Below, in pieces: positions 1 through 9,481 of a stretch of 64,000 nucleotides of DNA. The stretch is from Methylophilus sp. QUAN (lineage in GTDB: Bacteria; Pseudomonadota; Gammaproteobacteria; Burkholderiales; Methylophilaceae): the NCBI RefSeq assembly GCF_015354445.1, contig NZ_JADKYT010000003.1, positions 372,001 to 436,000 on the forward strand, read 5' to 3'. Within the stretch, counting starts at the first letter, position 1. Each line of letters begins with the position of its first letter. Under the pieces are notes generated by a model, which was not told the origin of the DNA, did not search any database, and saw only the letters and a list, made by a program, of their open reading frames with translations. Position numbers and translations under genes: made by a program.

Positions 1-93
1 TTCAGCGTACGGCCGTTAGCCGTCATCCCGCTCTGTGCAGCCCGGACTTTCCTCCCCCTGTTTACACAGGCGGCGACTGTCTGGTTGGCTTCA
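1..93 (-). ncRNA. rnpB: RNase P RNA, 5' part (runs off the left edge)
   Basis: Catalytic RNA of ribonuclease P, which matures tRNA 5' ends. Read on the minus strand, the segment starts with GAAGCCAACCAGACAGTCGC and contains GAGGAAAGTCCGGGCT. These are the conserved 5' stem and the P4/CR-I segment of bacterial class A RNase P RNA. Transcription runs leftwards out of the window, so only about the first 93 nt are present. A TAAAAT (complement of 99-104) lies at the right place for a -10 box, but no good -35 is seen. The 5' end is placed by analogy with the E. coli RNA. Confidence 0.92.
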
Positions 94-100
94 ATGCCAT

Positions 101-130
101 TTTACCACGCCGACCGTAACACCCTATAAT
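101..130 (+). promoter_or_regulatory. Candidate sigma-70 promoter for ung
   Basis: A perfect TATAAT lies at 125-130 and a TTTACC at 101-106, separated by 18 bp. Transcription would begin near 137, about 20 nt before the ung ATG. The element overlaps the divergent rnpB start region, so the two promoters are back to back. Confidence 0.6.
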
Positions 131-158
131 GTGCAACGTCTTTATTGATTGACCCACC

Positions 159-845
159 ATGACCACACAAGAAAAACCTGGCCAATTAGACCCTTCCTGG
201 CAAGCCGTGCTTGGCGCAGAATTTGACAAGCCCTACATGCAGTCGCTCAAAGCCTTTCTGCAACAGGAAAAAAGCGCAGGCAAAACCATTTTTCCGCCAG
301 GCCACCTGATCTTTAATGCGTTTAATCACACCCCTTTCGACAAAGTGCGCGTGGTCATTATCGGCCAAGACCCTTACCACGGCCCCGGACAGGCGCATGG
401 CTTGAGTTTCTCAGTGCAGGCTGGCGTGGCATTGCCACCGTCATTGATGAATATTTTTAAAGAGATTCAATCGGACTTAAACATCCGCATGAGTGGCAGC
501 GGTGATTTAACGCCCTGGGCGGACCAAGGCGTATTACTCCTCAACGCCACCCTGACCGTGCAAATGGCAAATGCAGGCTCGCACCAGAACCGCGGCTGGG
601 AAACCTTCACCGACGCCGCCATTGCCGCGCTCAACGCGCAACGCGAAGGATTGGTGTTTGTGCTGTGGGGAAGTTATGCGCAAAAAAAAGGGGCCGTGAT
701 CGACCCCAATAAACATCTTGTTCTTAAATCCGTACACCCGTCGCCATTGTCGGCGCACCGTGGTTTTTTTGGCACTCGCCAGTTTTCCCAGATGAATGAC
801 TACCTGGCTTCACGTGGGCAGGCGCCCATTCGCTGGCAGCTTTAA
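159..845 (+). CDS. ung: Uracil-DNA glycosylase (family 1)
   Basis: Removes uracil from DNA by cleaving the N-glycosidic bond, the first step of base excision repair. The water-activating motif [13 protein letters not shown] is near residues 69-81, LLLNATLTV forms the uracil-pocket strand, and the DNA-intercalating loop [13 protein letters not shown] is near the C-terminus. At 228 residues it is full length for the family. It is a single gene divergent from rnpB. Its stop codon directly abuts the stop codon of the convergent EF-hand/BON gene, with no intergenic base. Confidence 0.97.
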   Translation: MTTQEKPGQLDPSWQAVLGAEFDKPYMQSLKAFLQQEKSAGKTIFPPGHLIFNAFNHTPFDKVRVVIIGQDPYHGPGQAHGLSFSVQAGVALPPSLMNIFKEIQSDLNIRMSGSGDLTPWADQGVLLLNATLTVQMANAGSHQNRGWETFTDAAIAALNAQREGLVFVLWGSYAQKKGAVIDPNKHLVLKSVHPSPLSAHRGFFGTRQFSQMNDYLASRGQAPIRWQL

Positions 846-1340
846 TTAAGGTTTAACCACCAAGGCGTTTTTGACCGACTTCACGCCATCCACACTGGTG
901 GCAATCTTCTCAGCGCGCGCCTTTTGTTCGGCACTATCGACAAAACCGCTCAGAATCACCGTATTGTCTTTGGTTTCCACACTGATTTTGAAACTGCTGA
1001 GATTCTTCTCCACCAGGTATTTGGATTTGATTTTGGCAGTGATGGCACTATCCGCCGCTGCCTGTTTATTTTCCGCACCATCCACCTTGGATTTATAAGC
1101 GGCAAACTCGTCTTGATCCAGACTACCATTATGGTTTTTGTCCGCCCTGGAAAAGGCATTTTTGATGTCTTTATCTTTAGTCGCTTCCTTTTTGGACAGC
1201 TTGCCATTGCCATCACTATCAAGCGCTTTAAACGCTTGTGCATACGGCGCCTGCTCACCACGCATCTCATCAATCGTGACCGCAAAAGCCTGAGTATTTA
1301 ACATGACACCGAATACTGCAACCAACCATGTGTTGTTCAT
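846..1340 (-). CDS. Secreted EF-hand plus BON domain protein
   Basis: 164 residues. A signal peptide (about residues 1-20, ending AFA) implies export to the periplasm. Two canonical EF-hand loops follow, DSDGNGKLSKKE (about 41-52) and DKNHNGSLDQDE (about 67-78), each with the acidic ligands at positions 1, 3, 5 and 12, so metal binding is likely. Residues about 98-164 form a BON domain, a fold seen in periplasmic and membrane-associated stress proteins such as OsmY and DolP. The gene follows pyrC by 26 bp and may be the last gene of the rsmI-pyrC unit. Ca2+ would be the default ligand. The exact role is unknown. Confidence 0.8.
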   Translation of the reverse strand: MNNTWLVAVFGVMLNTQAFAVTIDEMRGEQAPYAQAFKALDSDGNGKLSKKEATKDKDIKNAFSRADKNHNGSLDQDEFAAYKSKVDGAENKQAAADSAITAKIKSKYLVEKNLSSFKISVETKDNTVILSGFVDSAEQKARAEKIATSVDGVKSVKNALVVKP

Positions 1341-1366
1341 CGCTTATTCTCCAATGTTTTAAAGTG

Positions 1367-2401
1367 TTACACCAACTTCCATGCAATCGTTTGCCCGGCG
1401 CGCAATGGCACCAGCACATCATCGGCAAACGGAATGCTTTCCGGCACCAGCCAGCCTTCTTTGCGCAAGGTCACTGTATCAGTGTTGCGCGGCAAACCAT
1501 AAAAGTCTGCGCCATAGAAACTGGCAAAGCCTTCCAGTTTATCCAGCGCACCTGCCTCCTCAAAGGCCTCAGCATACAATTCAATCGCCGCGTGGGCGGT
1601 ATACATGCCCGCGCAACCACAGCTGGCTTCTTTGGCCGATTTAGGATGCGGCGCACTGTCTGTGCCCAGGAAAAACTTGCTTGATCCGGAAATCGCCGCT
1701 TTCACCAAGGCCTCACGATGTGTTTCTCGCTTGAGTACGGGCAAACAATAATGATGTGGGCGGATACCGCCAGTAAACATGGCATTACGGTTCATCAGCA
1801 AATGGTGTGCGGTAATGGTTGCGGCCAGATTGGCCGGGCCGGCGGCCACAAACTCAGCCGCATCTTGAGTAGTGATATGTTCAAACACCACTTTAAGGCC
1901 AGGAAAATCTTTTAACAGCGGCTGCAAATGACGTTCGATAAACACTTTCTCACGGTCAAACACATCCACATCTCCATCGGTCACTTCACCGTGAATCAGC
2001 AAAGGCATGCCTTGTTTTTCCATCTCGGCCAATGCAGCAGCACATTTATGCAAACTGGTGACGCCAGAGTCGCTGTTCGTGGTCGCGCCAGCGGGATACA
2101 ACTTCACCGCCTGCACCACACCACTTGCGCGGGCCGCCGCTATTTCTTGCGCGGGCGTATTGTCGGTTAAATACAACGTCATCAACGGCTCAAAGCTGAG
2201 CCCGGCAGGCAAGGCCTGCTTGATACGTTGGTAATACGCCAGCGCTAGTTCGGCGGTGGTCACCGGTGGCCGTAAATTCGGCATGACGATTGCGCGCGCA
2301 AATTGCTTGGCGGTGTCCGGCAACACCGACTGCAGACCTGCACCATCTCTGAGGTGCAAATGCCAGTCGTCAGGACGGGTCAGGGTGATTTCAGTAGTCA
2401 T
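1367..2401 (-). CDS. pyrC: Dihydroorotase (class II)
   Basis: Cyclises carbamoyl-aspartate to dihydroorotate in pyrimidine synthesis; a cytosolic binuclear zinc enzyme. The metal motif HLHLRDG is at residues 14-20 and HGEVTD, with a zinc-ligand histidine, is near 139. Further conserved blocks are FEHITT and GTDSAPH, the latter carrying the catalytic aspartate. The 344-residue length is normal for the E. coli PyrC type. It lies 13 bp downstream of rsmI on the same strand, so the two are probably co-transcribed. Confidence 0.97.
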   Translation of the reverse strand: MTTEITLTRPDDWHLHLRDGAGLQSVLPDTAKQFARAIVMPNLRPPVTTAELALAYYQRIKQALPAGLSFEPLMTLYLTDNTPAQEIAAARASGVVQAVKLYPAGATTNSDSGVTSLHKCAAALAEMEKQGMPLLIHGEVTDGDVDVFDREKVFIERHLQPLLKDFPGLKVVFEHITTQDAAEFVAAGPANLAATITAHHLLMNRNAMFTGGIRPHHYCLPVLKRETHREALVKAAISGSSKFFLGTDSAPHPKSAKEASCGCAGMYTAHAAIELYAEAFEEAGALDKLEGFASFYGADFYGLPRNTDTVTLRKEGWLVPESIPFADDVLVPLRAGQTIAWKLV

Positions 2402-2414
2402 ACGCTATTACCTT

Positions 2415-3269
2415 TTAATCTTGGCTTGCCGCTTTAAGCGCAAGCGCTGCTTCATATAATTCGTTTTTCTTCTGGCCTGTAATATCGGTTGCCAGCGCCA
2501 CCGCCTGCTTGAGTGGCAACTCCTGCAATAGACGCTGCAATATCCTTAATGTCTCTTCATCCAGGCCATCGGGTTTTGCCTGCAGATCCGGATGTACCAG
2601 CACCACAAACTCGCCGCGCTGCTGATTGGTATCTGCATTTAACCAGTCTACCGCGTCTGTCAATAGGCAGGTATGGATGGTTTCAAAGGTTTTGGTCAGC
2701 TCGCGCGCCAGCGTCAATTGCCGTGCGCCACCCAACACATCATGTAAATCTTGCACGCACTCGACAATGCGGTGCGGCGCTTCGTAAAACACCAGCGTAG
2801 ACGGAATCACTTTCAGCAATTGCAAGCGCTTGCGGCGCTGCGAGCCACTGGCTGGCAAAAAGCCTTCAAAATAAAAACCAGACTGGGCAATGCCTGCCGC
2901 CGACAATGCCGTAATCACCGCACTCACACCCGGCACCGGCACCACCTTAACGCCTGCCTGCCGAACAGCCTGCACCACCACGGCACCTGGATCGCTCACT
3001 GCTGGCGTACCGGCGTCAGTAATTAGTGCGATGGAGTCGCCCGCCAGCAAACGTTTAATCAAGCCTTGCGCAGACTGCTGTTCGTTATGCTCATGCACGG
3101 CCAGCAAAGGCTTGCTGATGCCAAAATGGCGCAACAAACCGACACTATGGCGGGTATCTTCAGCCGCAATCGCATCAACCTGTTGCAAAGTTGCCAATGC
3201 GCGCTGGGTGATATCGCCCAGATTGCCAATAGGAGTCGCCACTACATACAATGTACCAGTTTCATTCAT
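2415..3269 (-). CDS. rsmI: 16S rRNA 2'-O-ribose C1402 methyltransferase
   Basis: Methylates the 2'-OH of C1402 in the ribosomal P site using S-adenosylmethionine. The N-terminus GTLYVVATPIGNLGDIT and the block AAEDTRHS are diagnostic of the RsmI/YraL tetrapyrrole-methylase fold. EFVVLVHP marks the end of the catalytic domain, before a short C-terminal helical domain. 284 residues is normal length. It starts the minus-strand unit with pyrC and is divergent from yraN, a conserved rsmI-yraN-dolP neighbourhood in proteobacteria. Confidence 0.96.
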   Translation of the reverse strand: MNETGTLYVVATPIGNLGDITQRALATLQQVDAIAAEDTRHSVGLLRHFGISKPLLAVHEHNEQQSAQGLIKRLLAGDSIALITDAGTPAVSDPGAVVVQAVRQAGVKVVPVPGVSAVITALSAAGIAQSGFYFEGFLPASGSQRRKRLQLLKVIPSTLVFYEAPHRIVECVQDLHDVLGGARQLTLARELTKTFETIHTCLLTDAVDWLNADTNQQRGEFVVLVHPDLQAKPDGLDEETLRILQRLLQELPLKQAVALATDITGQKKNELYEAALALKAASQD

Positions 3270-3336
3270 ACTGTTATTTTAAGACATCGTACCGGTTTCG
3301 CTAAGCACTAAAGTAGACGACAAAAGCAGACAGACC

Positions 3337-3693
3337 ATGAAACTCAACCCAAACAACCAGGGACTGGCCGCAGAAAAAGCTGCTGCGCTGTTTTTACAGC
3401 AACAAGGATTGTCCCTGCTGGCGCAAAACTATAGTTGTCGCTATGGCGAAATTGACTTGATTATGCGCGAAGGCCAGACACTGGTGTTTATTGAAGTACG
3501 CTTGCGCAGCCACCACGGCTTCACCAGTGCCGCAGACAGCATAGACCAGCGCAAGCAGCAAAAACTTATCCGCGCCGCCCAGTATTACCTGCAACACCAC
3601 GACCTCAATTGCCCCTGCCGCTTCGATGCCATCCTGTTCGACAACACACATTACCAGTCACCCAACTGGATTCGTAATGCAATCGACACATAA
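3337..3693 (+). CDS. yraN: YraN family (UPF0102) putative endonuclease
   Basis: 118 residues with a nuclease-like fold similar to Holliday-junction resolvases; the cellular role is not established. The family signature is visible: G-x-x-A-E at the start, NYSCRYGEIDLIMREG with its acidic pair, and VFIEVRLR in place of the usual VFVEVK. Divergent from rsmI and followed by a DolP-like gene, as in many proteobacteria. Confidence 0.93.
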   Translation: MKLNPNNQGLAAEKAAALFLQQQGLSLLAQNYSCRYGEIDLIMREGQTLVFIEVRLRSHHGFTSAADSIDQRKQQKLIRAAQYYLQHHDLNCPCRFDAILFDNTHYQSPNWIRNAIDT

Positions 3694-3768
3694 AAAGCGT
3701 AGAATTTTATTTATCATCTGCTGTCACACCCAACATCTTTAGTTTTTCTCGTAGATCAAGGAAGTTTC

Positions 3769-4353
3769 ATGACTCAACACATTTTCACCAGAAAAGTCTC
3801 GGCTATTGCTTTGTTATTAATCAGCACCCAATTGAGTGGCTGCTTTCCAGCAGTGGTGGGCGGCGCAGCCGCTGGTGGCGCGATGGCAGCAGATCGCCGC
3901 ACTTCAGGCATTTATGTCGAAGATGAAAATATCGAACTGAAAACACTGAAACGCTTGTCTCAATATATGGATAAGGCCTCACACATCAATGTCACCAGCT
4001 ACAACCGTATTGTGCTGCTGTCTGGCGAAGTACCCAACGCAGGCCAGCTGACACAAGCAGAAACGCTAACGCGTGAAATCTCCAATGTACGTAATATCCA
4101 CAACGGGTTGACGGTAGGTCCCGCTTCATCGATTGGCGACCGCAGCAATGACACCTATTTAACCACCAAAGTAAAAGCACGCTTTGTCAGCGAAAACCTG
4201 TTCCCGGCCAACGTGGTAAAAGTCGTCACCGAAGCGAGCGTGGTTTACCTGATGGGGATCGTCTCTGAAAAAGAAGCCAATGACGCGGTGGAAATCGCCA
4301 GAACCACAGAAGGCGTGACTAAAGTCGTCAAGGTTTTCGAATACACCAACTAA
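3769..4353 (+). CDS. Dual BON domain outer-membrane lipoprotein, DolP (YraP)-like
   Basis: 194 residues. The signal peptide ends in lipobox LSGC (Cys about 25), so the protein is predicted to be lipid-anchored. Two BON domains follow (about 50-120 and 130-194). E. coli DolP has the same layout and supports outer-membrane integrity and BAM function. The rsmI-yraN-dolP order of E. coli is kept here. The N-terminal VVGGAAAGGAMAADRRTSG stretch is typical of this family. Function is assigned by homology and synteny. Confidence 0.88.
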   Translation: MTQHIFTRKVSAIALLLISTQLSGCFPAVVGGAAAGGAMAADRRTSGIYVEDENIELKTLKRLSQYMDKASHINVTSYNRIVLLSGEVPNAGQLTQAETLTREISNVRNIHNGLTVGPASSIGDRSNDTYLTTKVKARFVSENLFPANVVKVVTEASVVYLMGIVSEKEANDAVEIARTTEGVTKVVKVFEYTN

Positions 4354-4382
4354 ATTATTAACTTCGTTCTCAAGGAATTTGA

Positions 4383-4670
4383 ATGGAAAATCAGGAAATC
4401 ATTATTCAGGGCATTACATTGGCTGGAAAGCCTTTTCGCCCCAGCGACTGGGTGGACCGTATGTGCAGCACCTACGCCACGTTTGGCGATGACAAAAAGT
4501 TGCGCTACTCGCCCTACCTGAAGCCAAAGCTGGTGAACAACGTGCGCAGCCTGTCTGTGGACATGAAGTTGAAAGACGTGAATCCGGCCGGTTTTGAGCA
4601 ACTGATTCAATTCGCCAAAGAGAACCAGCTCAGCGTGATCAATCCAGCTGGCGAAGCGGTCACCATTTAG
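4383..4670 (+). CDS. DUF3579 family protein
   Basis: 95-residue soluble protein with the features of DUF3579, a betaproteobacterial family: an N-terminal IIIQGITLAGKPFRPSDWVDR and a central YSPYLKPKLV. No catalytic motif is obvious. It starts 29 bp after the DolP-like gene on the same strand and may share its transcript. AAGGAATTTG precedes the ATG and serves as ribosome binding site. Role unknown. Confidence 0.8.
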   Translation: MENQEIIIQGITLAGKPFRPSDWVDRMCSTYATFGDDKKLRYSPYLKPKLVNNVRSLSVDMKLKDVNPAGFEQLIQFAKENQLSVINPAGEAVTI

Positions 4671-4679
4671 TTTTAAACC

Positions 4680-5195
4680 TTATTTAGGCGCAGACGCGGC
4701 CTCCTTAAGCTGGTTTTCCAACCATTGCCTGCTTAAGGCGCCGCGTTTCACTTTATAAAGCGAGCCATCCGGCGCATAAATATAAGTCGTCGGTAGCACC
4801 TCCGGAGCGGGTATGGCAATTTTTTGCGCCTCCCCCAGCACAATCGGATAAGAAATCAGCATATCGTCAGCATACTTTTTCACGCTTTGTACGGATTCGT
4901 ATTGCACAGCCACCCCTAGTACCACCACACCCGCTTTGGCATGCGCATCATAAAAAGTCACCAGTTCAGGCATTTCCTCCAGGCAAGGCGGACACCATGG
5001 CGCCCAGTAATTCACTACCACCCAACGCCCCGAATACTGTGACAACTGATGTACATGACCTGCCATATCACGCATAGTCCAGCCTGCTACTGGCGCCGCT
5101 GCCCAGGCCGTGCTCGTCAACAACCAGGCCACAACGACAATGAACAGTCTTGACCACAGGCCAGACCACTTGTTTTTAGTCAAAATACGCCCCAT
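4680..5195 (-). CDS. TlpA-like periplasmic thiol-disulfide oxidoreductase
   Basis: Thioredoxin-fold protein with active site WCPPC and the cis-proline block LPTTYIYAPDG. A hydrophobic segment ending AWA (residues about 15-33) predicts export or membrane anchoring, so it likely reduces or isomerises disulfides in the periplasm, for example during cytochrome c maturation. I start it at the ATG at 5195, which gives 171 residues and a normal signal sequence. An in-frame ATG at 5276 would add 27 residues, and neither start has a clear Shine-Dalgarno. Divergent from trxA. Confidence 0.85.
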   Translation of the reverse strand: MGRILTKNKWSGLWSRLFIVVVAWLLTSTAWAAAPVAGWTMRDMAGHVHQLSQYSGRWVVVNYWAPWCPPCLEEMPELVTFYDAHAKAGVVVLGVAVQYESVQSVKKYADDMLISYPIVLGEAQKIAIPAPEVLPTTYIYAPDGSLYKVKRGALSRQWLENQLKEAASAPK

Positions 5196-5386
5196 ATTGA
5201 ATAACGTAGAAGGAAAAACTTGATTATGCTGGAAAACTGTTGCTATACTAGTTGTTATCTCGTTTGGTAATTTCATCTTTCAGCAAATTACTAATTCAAA
5301 CAATTTTTAGCCACACTTTCAAAAAATTTCTGTTTAAATCCATCTTCGATTTGATTTAAATTCTCCACCATTCTTACGAGGCAATA

Positions 5387-5713
5387 ATGAGCGACAATAT
5401 TACCCATTTAAGCGACGCCAGCTTTGAACAAGAAGTATTGCAGTCCACGATTCCGGTACTGGTTGATTACTGGGCTGAATGGTGCGGTCCTTGTAAAATG
5501 ATCGCCCCGATTCTGGACGACATCAGTAAAGAATATGCTGGCCGCCTGAAAGTGGCTAAACTGAATATTGACGATAACCAGAATACACCGCCAAAATACG
5601 GCATTCGTGGCATTCCAACCCTGATGTTGTTTAAAAACGGCAATGTAGAAGCGACCAAAGTCGGTGCATTGTCCAAGTCTCAACTCAGCGCGTTTATCGA
5701 CAGCAACATTTAA
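5387..5713 (+). CDS. trxA: Thioredoxin 1
   Basis: Cytosolic disulfide reductase; electron donor for ribonucleotide reductase and peroxiredoxins such as Bcp at 20.8 kb. Active site [10 protein letters not shown] near residues 28-37, cis-proline in [11 protein letters not shown], total 108 residues, all as in canonical TrxA. An ACGAGGC ribosome binding site precedes the ATG. A strong terminator follows, before rho. The trxA-rho order is conserved in many proteobacteria. Confidence 0.97.
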   Translation: MSDNITHLSDASFEQEVLQSTIPVLVDYWAEWCGPCKMIAPILDDISKEYAGRLKVAKLNIDDNQNTPPKYGIRGIPTLMLFKNGNVEATKVGALSKSQLSAFIDSNI

Positions 5714-5720
5714 TCTACTT

Positions 5721-5756
5721 ACCCGGCTTCCAGTCTGCGAAGCCGGGTTTTCTTTT
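5721..5756 (+). terminator. Rho-independent terminator after trxA
   Basis: ACCCGGCTT (5721-5729) pairs with AAGCCGGGT (5740-5748) around a 10-nt loop, followed by TTTTCTTTT. It separates trxA from rho. Confidence 0.9.
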
Positions 5757-5793
5757 CAATCTCTCCGGCGTTTCTCAGTCTAGCGAGTTACTC

Positions 5794-7053
5794 ATGCACT
5801 TATCCGACCTTAAACATCTCCCCGTGACCGAACTGGTCGACATGGCCATTGCCAATGACATTGAAAATGCCAGCCGCATGCGCAAGCAAGATCTTATCTT
5901 TGCGATCCTGAAAAACAAGGCTAAAAAAGGCGACAGCATTTTTGGTGACGGCACGCTGGAAGTATTGCCAGACGGGTTCGGCTTTTTGCGCTCCCCAGAT
6001 ACGTCATACCTGGCTGGCCCGGACGACATTTATGTGTCGCCGTCGCAAATCCGCCGCTTCAACCTGCATACGGGTGACAGTATTCAAGGTGAAATCCGCA
6101 CGCCTAAAGATGGCGAGCGCTACTTTGCCCTGGTGAAAGTGGATAGCGTCAACAACGAAGCGCCTGAGAACACCAAGCACAAGATTCTGTTTGAAAATCT
6201 GACACCGCTGTTTCCAACAGTACCACTGACCCTGGAACGTGAAATCCGCGGCGAAGAAAACATTACCAGCCGCGTCATCGACATGATTGCGCCGATTGGT
6301 AAAGGTCAGCGCGCACTGCTGGTGGCCAGCCCGAAAAGTGGTAAAACCGTCATGCTGCAGAATATTGCGCATGCGATTACCGCCAATCACCCTGACTGTA
6401 TCATGATCGTACTGCTGATTGACGAGCGTCCGGAAGAAGTGACAGAAATGACGCGTTCTGTACGCGGCGAAGTCGTGGCATCCACCTTTGACGAACCAGC
6501 GACCCGCCACGTGCAAGTGGCCGAGATGGTACTGGAAAAAGCCAAACGCCTGGTAGAACACAAGAAAGACGTGGTGATCCTGCTGGATTCGATTACGCGT
6601 CTGGCACGTGCTTACAACACGGTAATCCCTTCATCAGGCAAGGTGTTGACTGGTGGTGTGGACGCTAACGCCCTGCAAAAACCCAAGCGTTTCTTTGGTG
6701 CCGCCCGCAACGTGGAAGAAGGCGGTTCACTCACGATTATCGCAACAGCGCTGGTGGATACCGGCTCGCGTATGGATGACGTGATTTACGAAGAATTTAA
6801 AGGTACCGGCAACATGGAAATCCATCTGGATAGACGTATGGCCGAGAAACGTACCTACCCAGCCATCAACGTCAACAAATCTGGCACTCGCCGCGAAGAG
6901 CTGCTGCTGGACAAAGACGTGCTGCAAAAAATCTGGGTATTGCGCAAATTGCTCTACCCGATGGACGACCTCGAGGCGATGGAGTTCTTGCTCGACAAGA
7001 TCAAGGCGACCAAGAGCAACAACGACTTCTTCGACAGCATGCGTCGCGGCTAA
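5794..7053 (+). CDS. rho: Transcription termination factor Rho
   Basis: Hexameric ATP-dependent RNA helicase that ends transcription at rut sites. The N-terminal Rho domain begins [17 protein letters not shown]. The RNA-binding OB fold contains DGFGFLRSP and is followed by Walker A ASPKSGKT, Walker [17 protein letters not shown] and the Q-loop/R-loop [20 protein letters not shown]. 419 residues is the standard length, with no insertion. Confidence 0.98.
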   Translation: MHLSDLKHLPVTELVDMAIANDIENASRMRKQDLIFAILKNKAKKGDSIFGDGTLEVLPDGFGFLRSPDTSYLAGPDDIYVSPSQIRRFNLHTGDSIQGEIRTPKDGERYFALVKVDSVNNEAPENTKHKILFENLTPLFPTVPLTLEREIRGEENITSRVIDMIAPIGKGQRALLVASPKSGKTVMLQNIAHAITANHPDCIMIVLLIDERPEEVTEMTRSVRGEVVASTFDEPATRHVQVAEMVLEKAKRLVEHKKDVVILLDSITRLARAYNTVIPSSGKVLTGGVDANALQKPKRFFGAARNVEEGGSLTIIATALVDTGSRMDDVIYEEFKGTGNMEIHLDRRMAEKRTYPAINVNKSGTRREELLLDKDVLQKIWVLRKLLYPMDDLEAMEFLLDKIKATKSNNDFFDSMRRG

Positions 7054-7157
7054 TACTGTCCTGGACGCAATTATTTATCGCCCAGCTATTGATAAATCAA
7101 TAAAAATCATAGATAATCGCGCGTTTACTGCAACTGCTTAAAGATTAGAGAGAAAGC

Positions 7158-7358
7158 ATGAAAGCTGATATTCACCCAAATTACCCGGAAATCAACGTCA
7201 CATGTAGCTGTGGCAACAAATTCCAAACCCGTTCAACCACAGGCAAAGACCTGAACATTGAAGTATGTTCACAATGCCACCCGTTCTACACTGGCAAACA
7301 GAAGATCGTGGATACTGCTGGTCGCGTTGAGAAATTCCGCCAAAAATACGGCATGTAA
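7158..7358 (+). CDS. rpmE: 50S ribosomal protein L31 (zinc-binding type)
   Basis: 66 residues with the four zinc-ligand cysteines in CSC and CSQC, the C+ form of L31. The conserved block [20 protein letters not shown] is intact. GAGAGAAAGC before the ATG is a good ribosome binding site. Because it is the zinc form, a C- paralogue under Zur control may exist elsewhere. Followed by its own terminator. Confidence 0.97.
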   Translation: MKADIHPNYPEINVTCSCGNKFQTRSTTGKDLNIEVCSQCHPFYTGKQKIVDTAGRVEKFRQKYGM

Positions 7359-7378
7359 TTTCGGCGAATATGGTCCAG

Positions 7379-7405
7379 AAAGGCAGCATGGCTGCCTTTT
7401 TTGTT
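7379..7405 (+). terminator. Rho-independent terminator after rpmE
   Basis: AAAGGCAGC (7379-7387) and GCTGCCTTT (7391-7399) form a 9-bp stem with an ATG loop, followed by TTTGTTTTT. Confidence 0.92.
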
Positions 7406-7477
7406 TTTATAGCTAGGCATTTCAGGGGTAATATCACACTCTAAGAATGCGTTTATCCAGCGACCCACAACCCACCC

Positions 7478-9175
7478 ATGCAGTTTTACATTGATCACGA
7501 CTGGCAAGAAAACATGGCCACTCCGCGCGCCAAGGTCGGCGAGCGCGCCAAAACACATCTGCTGATTTTGCTATGCGCCATCTGGCTATGCGTCGGATTG
7601 ATCGGTCACTCGCCATGGAAGCCATTTGAATCGCAATCTGCCAGCATCATTCAAAACCTGATCGAGCACCCATTCCTGTCTGCTGCCAGCTGGACACATG
7701 GCAACTGGATTGCCCCGGTCTCAGCCGGACATCCCTTACTGGAAACACCGCCTTTGTTTTACTGGGCCGCCACCGGTTTTGCCCATTTACTCTCACCTTT
7801 GCTGCCAACGCATGATGCCGCCAGGCTCAGCGTAGGCCTCTGGATGCTGGTCACCCTGATCATGACCGGGCTCAGTGGTCGTGAATTATGGAATCTGGGC
7901 GTAGGCCGTCAAACCAATTTTATTTTTATCGGCTGCCTGGGGCTGGTCGTCAGTGCCCACACCATGATGCCAGCTGTCGCTGCACTCAGCGGCATCACCA
8001 TGGCCTTTTACGCGCTGGCACTGGTGATGCGCAAACCGATACGCGCCATGTGGTTGCTATGCACAGGCCTATTAATCGCCTTTCTGGCAGGCGGGGTCGT
8101 CCCTGCACTCACCATTATATTGTCTGTGCTTGGCCTGCTACTCGTGCCCGCCATTCGTCAGCACAAACCCACCTACCGGGCCATGCTGGCTGGCACCTTA
8201 CTGGCCATGCCCGGTATCTGGTTATGGTGCTGGCTATGCCAGCAATGGGCGCCTGGCCTGTGGCACGCCTGGTGGCAATCGCAATGGCAATTCCAACTGC
8301 CGGGCAATCATGGCTACTTCTTAAGGACGCTGGCCTGGTATGCCTGGCCAGCTTTACCGTTTGCCATGTGGGGCGTTTGGCGCTTCAGGCAATCAGTGCT
8401 CAGCACCTACCGCTTTCAATTAGGTCTGATTTTCTTCGGCATTGCTTTTATCTTAATCGGCTTCATGAGTGACCGCAGCGAGGTCAGCGCACTGCCGCTG
8501 CTGGTGCCATTAACCGTACTGGCTGCGGGCAGCATAGAAACACTGAAACGCGGCGCCGCCGGTGCTTTAAACTGGTTCGGCCTGATTTTATTTGGAATTT
8601 TGATTGCCATCGCCTGGCTAGGCTGGTGGGCCATGCTCAACGGCTCGCCAGTGAAGCTTTATCAGCGCCTGAGTTACTTGTCAGGACTGGAAACCATCAG
8701 CTTCAGCCTGCTCTATGGTGCAATTGCTGTAGCGGTGACACTCATTTGGCTATCCATCGTGTTGCGCGCCAAACATTCCAACCGCTCCAGCGCCACCAAC
8801 TGGGCCATCGGCATGACTTGCGCCTGGACGGTATTCATGAGTTTGTGGCTGCCAATGATAGAAGCCGCACGCACCTACCAGCCGCTGTTTGAAGACCTAC
8901 GCAAACACTTGCCAGCGCATTACAACTGCATCCACGCACAAAATATCGGCGCGTCACAAGAGGACTTGCTGCACTATCATGCGGGCATACACCTGTATGC
9001 GGTCATACCTCCAAGAAACCAGGAGCAAGCCAAGTCTACGCAATGTGATTTGTACCTGATTGAAGACCAGCCAGGTAAGCGCCATGTATTACCAGGGGAT
9101 GAATGGCGAGTGATTTGGGAAGGTGAGCAAACCCGCCAGAACCGGGAATCCTTCAGGTTATTGCAACGCCATTAA
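7478..9175 (+). CDS. GT-C fold membrane glycosyltransferase (ArnT/PMT, GT39-like)
   Basis: 565-residue polytopic inner-membrane protein with about 10-12 hydrophobic segments. The first periplasmic loop after TM1 (WKPFESQSASIIQNLIEH, then AGHPLLETPPLFYW) matches ArnT- and mannosyltransferase-like GT-C enzymes, where an acidic residue binds the lipid-phosphate sugar donor. A soluble C-terminal tail begins about residue 460. It probably transfers a sugar from a polyprenyl-phosphate donor to lipid A, glycan or protein, but the substrate cannot be read from sequence. An alternative ATG lies at 7514. No clear Shine-Dalgarno is seen at either start. Confidence 0.75.
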   Translation: MQFYIDHDWQENMATPRAKVGERAKTHLLILLCAIWLCVGLIGHSPWKPFESQSASIIQNLIEHPFLSAASWTHGNWIAPVSAGHPLLETPPLFYWAATGFAHLLSPLLPTHDAARLSVGLWMLVTLIMTGLSGRELWNLGVGRQTNFIFIGCLGLVVSAHTMMPAVAALSGITMAFYALALVMRKPIRAMWLLCTGLLIAFLAGGVVPALTIILSVLGLLLVPAIRQHKPTYRAMLAGTLLAMPGIWLWCWLCQQWAPGLWHAWWQSQWQFQLPGNHGYFLRTLAWYAWPALPFAMWGVWRFRQSVLSTYRFQLGLIFFGIAFILIGFMSDRSEVSALPLLVPLTVLAAGSIETLKRGAAGALNWFGLILFGILIAIAWLGWWAMLNGSPVKLYQRLSYLSGLETISFSLLYGAIAVAVTLIWLSIVLRAKHSNRSSATNWAIGMTCAWTVFMSLWLPMIEAARTYQPLFEDLRKHLPAHYNCIHAQNIGASQEDLLHYHAGIHLYAVIPPRNQEQAKSTQCDLYLIEDQPGKRHVLPGDEWRVIWEGEQTRQNRESFRLLQRH

Positions 9176-9176
9176 A

Positions 9177-9232
9177 AGCGCTGATGGGATGTCGGCAGCG
9201 CTGTTTAGTCTGGCGCCCATCATCCGATGGGC
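9177..9232. terminator. Two intergenic hairpins between convergent genes
   Basis: AGCGCTG/CAGCGCT (9177-9183 with 9196-9202) and GCCCATC/GATGGGC (9215-9221 with 9226-9232, loop ATCC) lie between the glycosyltransferase and fdsD, which converge. Neither has a strong T-tract. They may work as Rho-assisted terminators or 3'-end stabilisers. Confidence 0.5.
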
Positions 9233-9247
9233 ACATGCTGAAAAGGT

Positions 9248-9466
9248 TTATGCCTGTACGTGTTGCTGAATGGCCGCGATCACCCGCGGATGCAGGCCCT
9301 GCCCTTGATGTTGCTGCACATGCGCAACCAGTGAGTTAATCATGACTGAATTCCAGAATTTCTTCAGGTGGCTGGCAATCTCCAGCTTTGCCTCTTCCAC
9401 ATCAGGATTCGCCTCGAAAAAATCGCCAATCTGGTTGGCCATTTTAATTAGTTTTTCCACTTCCAT
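9248..9466 (-). CDS. fdsD: Formate dehydrogenase subunit delta
   Basis: 72 residues, matching the small FdsD subunit found only in cytosolic NAD-dependent formate dehydrogenases; it is thought to help assemble or stabilise the complex. The N-terminal MANQIGDFF and the central HLKKFWNSVMI are typical. It is the last gene of the fds operon, 15 bp after fdhD. Confidence 0.93.
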   Translation of the reverse strand: MEVEKLIKMANQIGDFFEANPDVEEAKLEIASHLKKFWNSVMINSLVAHVQQHQGQGLHPRVIAAIQQHVQA

Positions 9467-9481
9467 AGGCTTACACTCTTT

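Noticed and set aside
9177-9232. A small RNA gene between the glycosyltransferase and fdsD
   Set aside because: Two short hairpins without promoter are better explained as 3'-end structures.
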